From the NCBI GenBank assembly GCA_050011415.1, contig JBEKJD010000307.1:1-6969 (forward strand): a stretch of 6,969 nucleotides of DNA, written 5' to 3'. This document shows positions 6,324-6,969 of this stretch, one piece after another (the first letter of the stretch is position 1; the number at the start of each line of letters is the position of its first letter). Origin of the DNA: JADFXI01 sp050011415. GTDB taxonomy: Bacteria; Nitrospirota; Thermodesulfovibrionia; Thermodesulfovibrionales; Dissulfurispiraceae. The position numbers were made by a program, and so were the translations under genes. The notes under the pieces were generated by a model. It did no database searches and had not been told where the DNA came from. It saw only the letters and a list, made by a program, of their open reading frames with translations.

Positions 6324-6969
6324 ATGAAAGACCGATTTTTTACACCATTGCTTTCTCTTCTCTCACTTATTTCAATGATATGTTTTCTTACAGCTTGCGG
6401 AAGCGGCGGGAGTTCGGGGTCTGTGTCATCGCAGGCCGCGCCTCTTAACAAAGATGCGGTTGTTACAATTAGTGTTGACCCTGCTACTTTCAGCGGGAAG
6501 GCTGACAAGATAGCGAGCAGTACCACCGCCATAGAACTTTATATTACTCAGTGGCAAGCCGGCGACTTGAATGCGCTTACTGTGATGAATACTGCCACTG
6601 ATACCCTCACAGCAGCTAATGCCACGGCTACTCTTTCACTCTATCCAACATATACCCGCATCTGTGCTTCACAATATAGCGGGACCCCTGCAGCAAGCAC
6701 TGCGCCAACAGAAGCAAGCTGCAGTTTCGGCATACTCAACACGGGCAATAATACAGTGACTCTCACCATGTTGACCGATACATGGACGTTGTCCGCGTTA
6801 TATAATGGCGTTCAAAGTTTGGCATTAAGTTATCCCGGCACATCAACTCCTGCAACCGGCAGTGTAAGTTATGGGGTATATGACGGAAACCTGACAAATT
6901 TCAACGTATCGAATAACAGTGTTCCGGCGCAGGGCATAAACAATTACGGCAGTAACTATCAGGTCCAAT
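6324..6969 (+). CDS. Predicted lipoprotein of unknown function, 3'-truncated by window edge
   Basis: The frame is open from the ATG to the end of the window, with 215 residues visible. The N terminus is a lipoprotein signal: charged residues MKDR, a hydrophobic core, and the lipobox LTAC with the lipidated Cys25. Signal peptidase II, not LepB, would process it. Gly-Ser residues after the cysteine make a flexible tether and there is no Asp at position +2, so outer-membrane sorting is plausible by enterobacterial rules. The mature part is rich in Thr, Ser, Ala and Asn with short beta-prone stretches, as in extracellular beta-sandwich proteins. Two further cysteines, in RICASQ and ASCSFG, may pair. 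I do not recognise a family. It is third in the apparent operon behind the TPR-barrel and FecR-domain genes, which makes it a candidate cargo of that barrel. Confidence 0.8.
   Translation, partial: MKDRFFTPLLSLLSLISMICFLTACGSGGSSGSVSSQAAPLNKDAVVTISVDPATFSGKADKIASSTTAIELYITQWQAGDLNALTVMNTATDTLTAANATATLSLYPTYTRICASQYSGTPAASTAPTEASCSFGILNTGNNTVTLTMLTDTWTLSALYNGVQSLALSYPGTSTPATGSVSYGVYDGNLTNFNVSNNSVPAQGINNYGSNYQVQ

Overview
The window comes from the chromosome of a Gram-negative-type (two-membrane) bacterium. The evidence is a cell-envelope operon that includes a predicted outer-membrane beta-barrel and a lipoprotein, next to housekeeping genes. Base composition looks moderate, with AT-rich intergenic DNA. 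The metallo-beta-lactamase-fold gene and the FecR/TPR-barrel gene style remind me of Nitrospirota or Desulfobacterota, but no 16S or comparable marker is present, so the phylum is a weak inference. I see no phage, insertion sequence, tRNA, rRNA or CRISPR array.

Layout: (1) 1-2973, plus strand, a housekeeping run: the 3' part of lepA (elongation factor 4), lepB (type I signal peptidase) and ribE (riboflavin synthase alpha chain). The gaps on both sides of lepB hold repeat-like DNA: a 12-bp tandem repeat with a small hairpin after lepA, and a long imperfect inverted repeat between lepB and ribE. (2) 2970-3557, minus strand, a metallo-beta-lactamase-fold gene resembling class II cyclic-nucleotide phosphodiesterases. 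It converges on ribE with a 3-bp overlap of the stop codons. It has a good promoter and ribosome-binding site, but its protein appears to lack, in frame, the segment that should carry the HxHxDH metal-binding motif. (3) 3558-3751, an AT-rich divergent intergenic region with an extended -10 promoter facing left, a near-consensus promoter facing right, and a perfect 16-bp palindrome at the predicted rightward start site. (4) 3752-6969, plus strand, a tight three-gene envelope operon: an exported TPR protein with a C-terminal barrel in which I count 14 candidate strands, a secreted FecR-domain protein with a low-complexity tail, and a lipoprotein that runs off the window.

How they may work together: LepA, LepB and RibE are independent core functions that share a direction. 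The operon at 3752-6969 looks like one surface system. The TPR-plus-14-strand layout resembles Slam-type outer-membrane translocators, and its two exported neighbours, one a lipoprotein, would be natural partners or cargo. That functional link is a hypothesis from architecture and gene order. All three proteins carry export signals, and the lipoprotein would need signal peptidase II rather than LepB.
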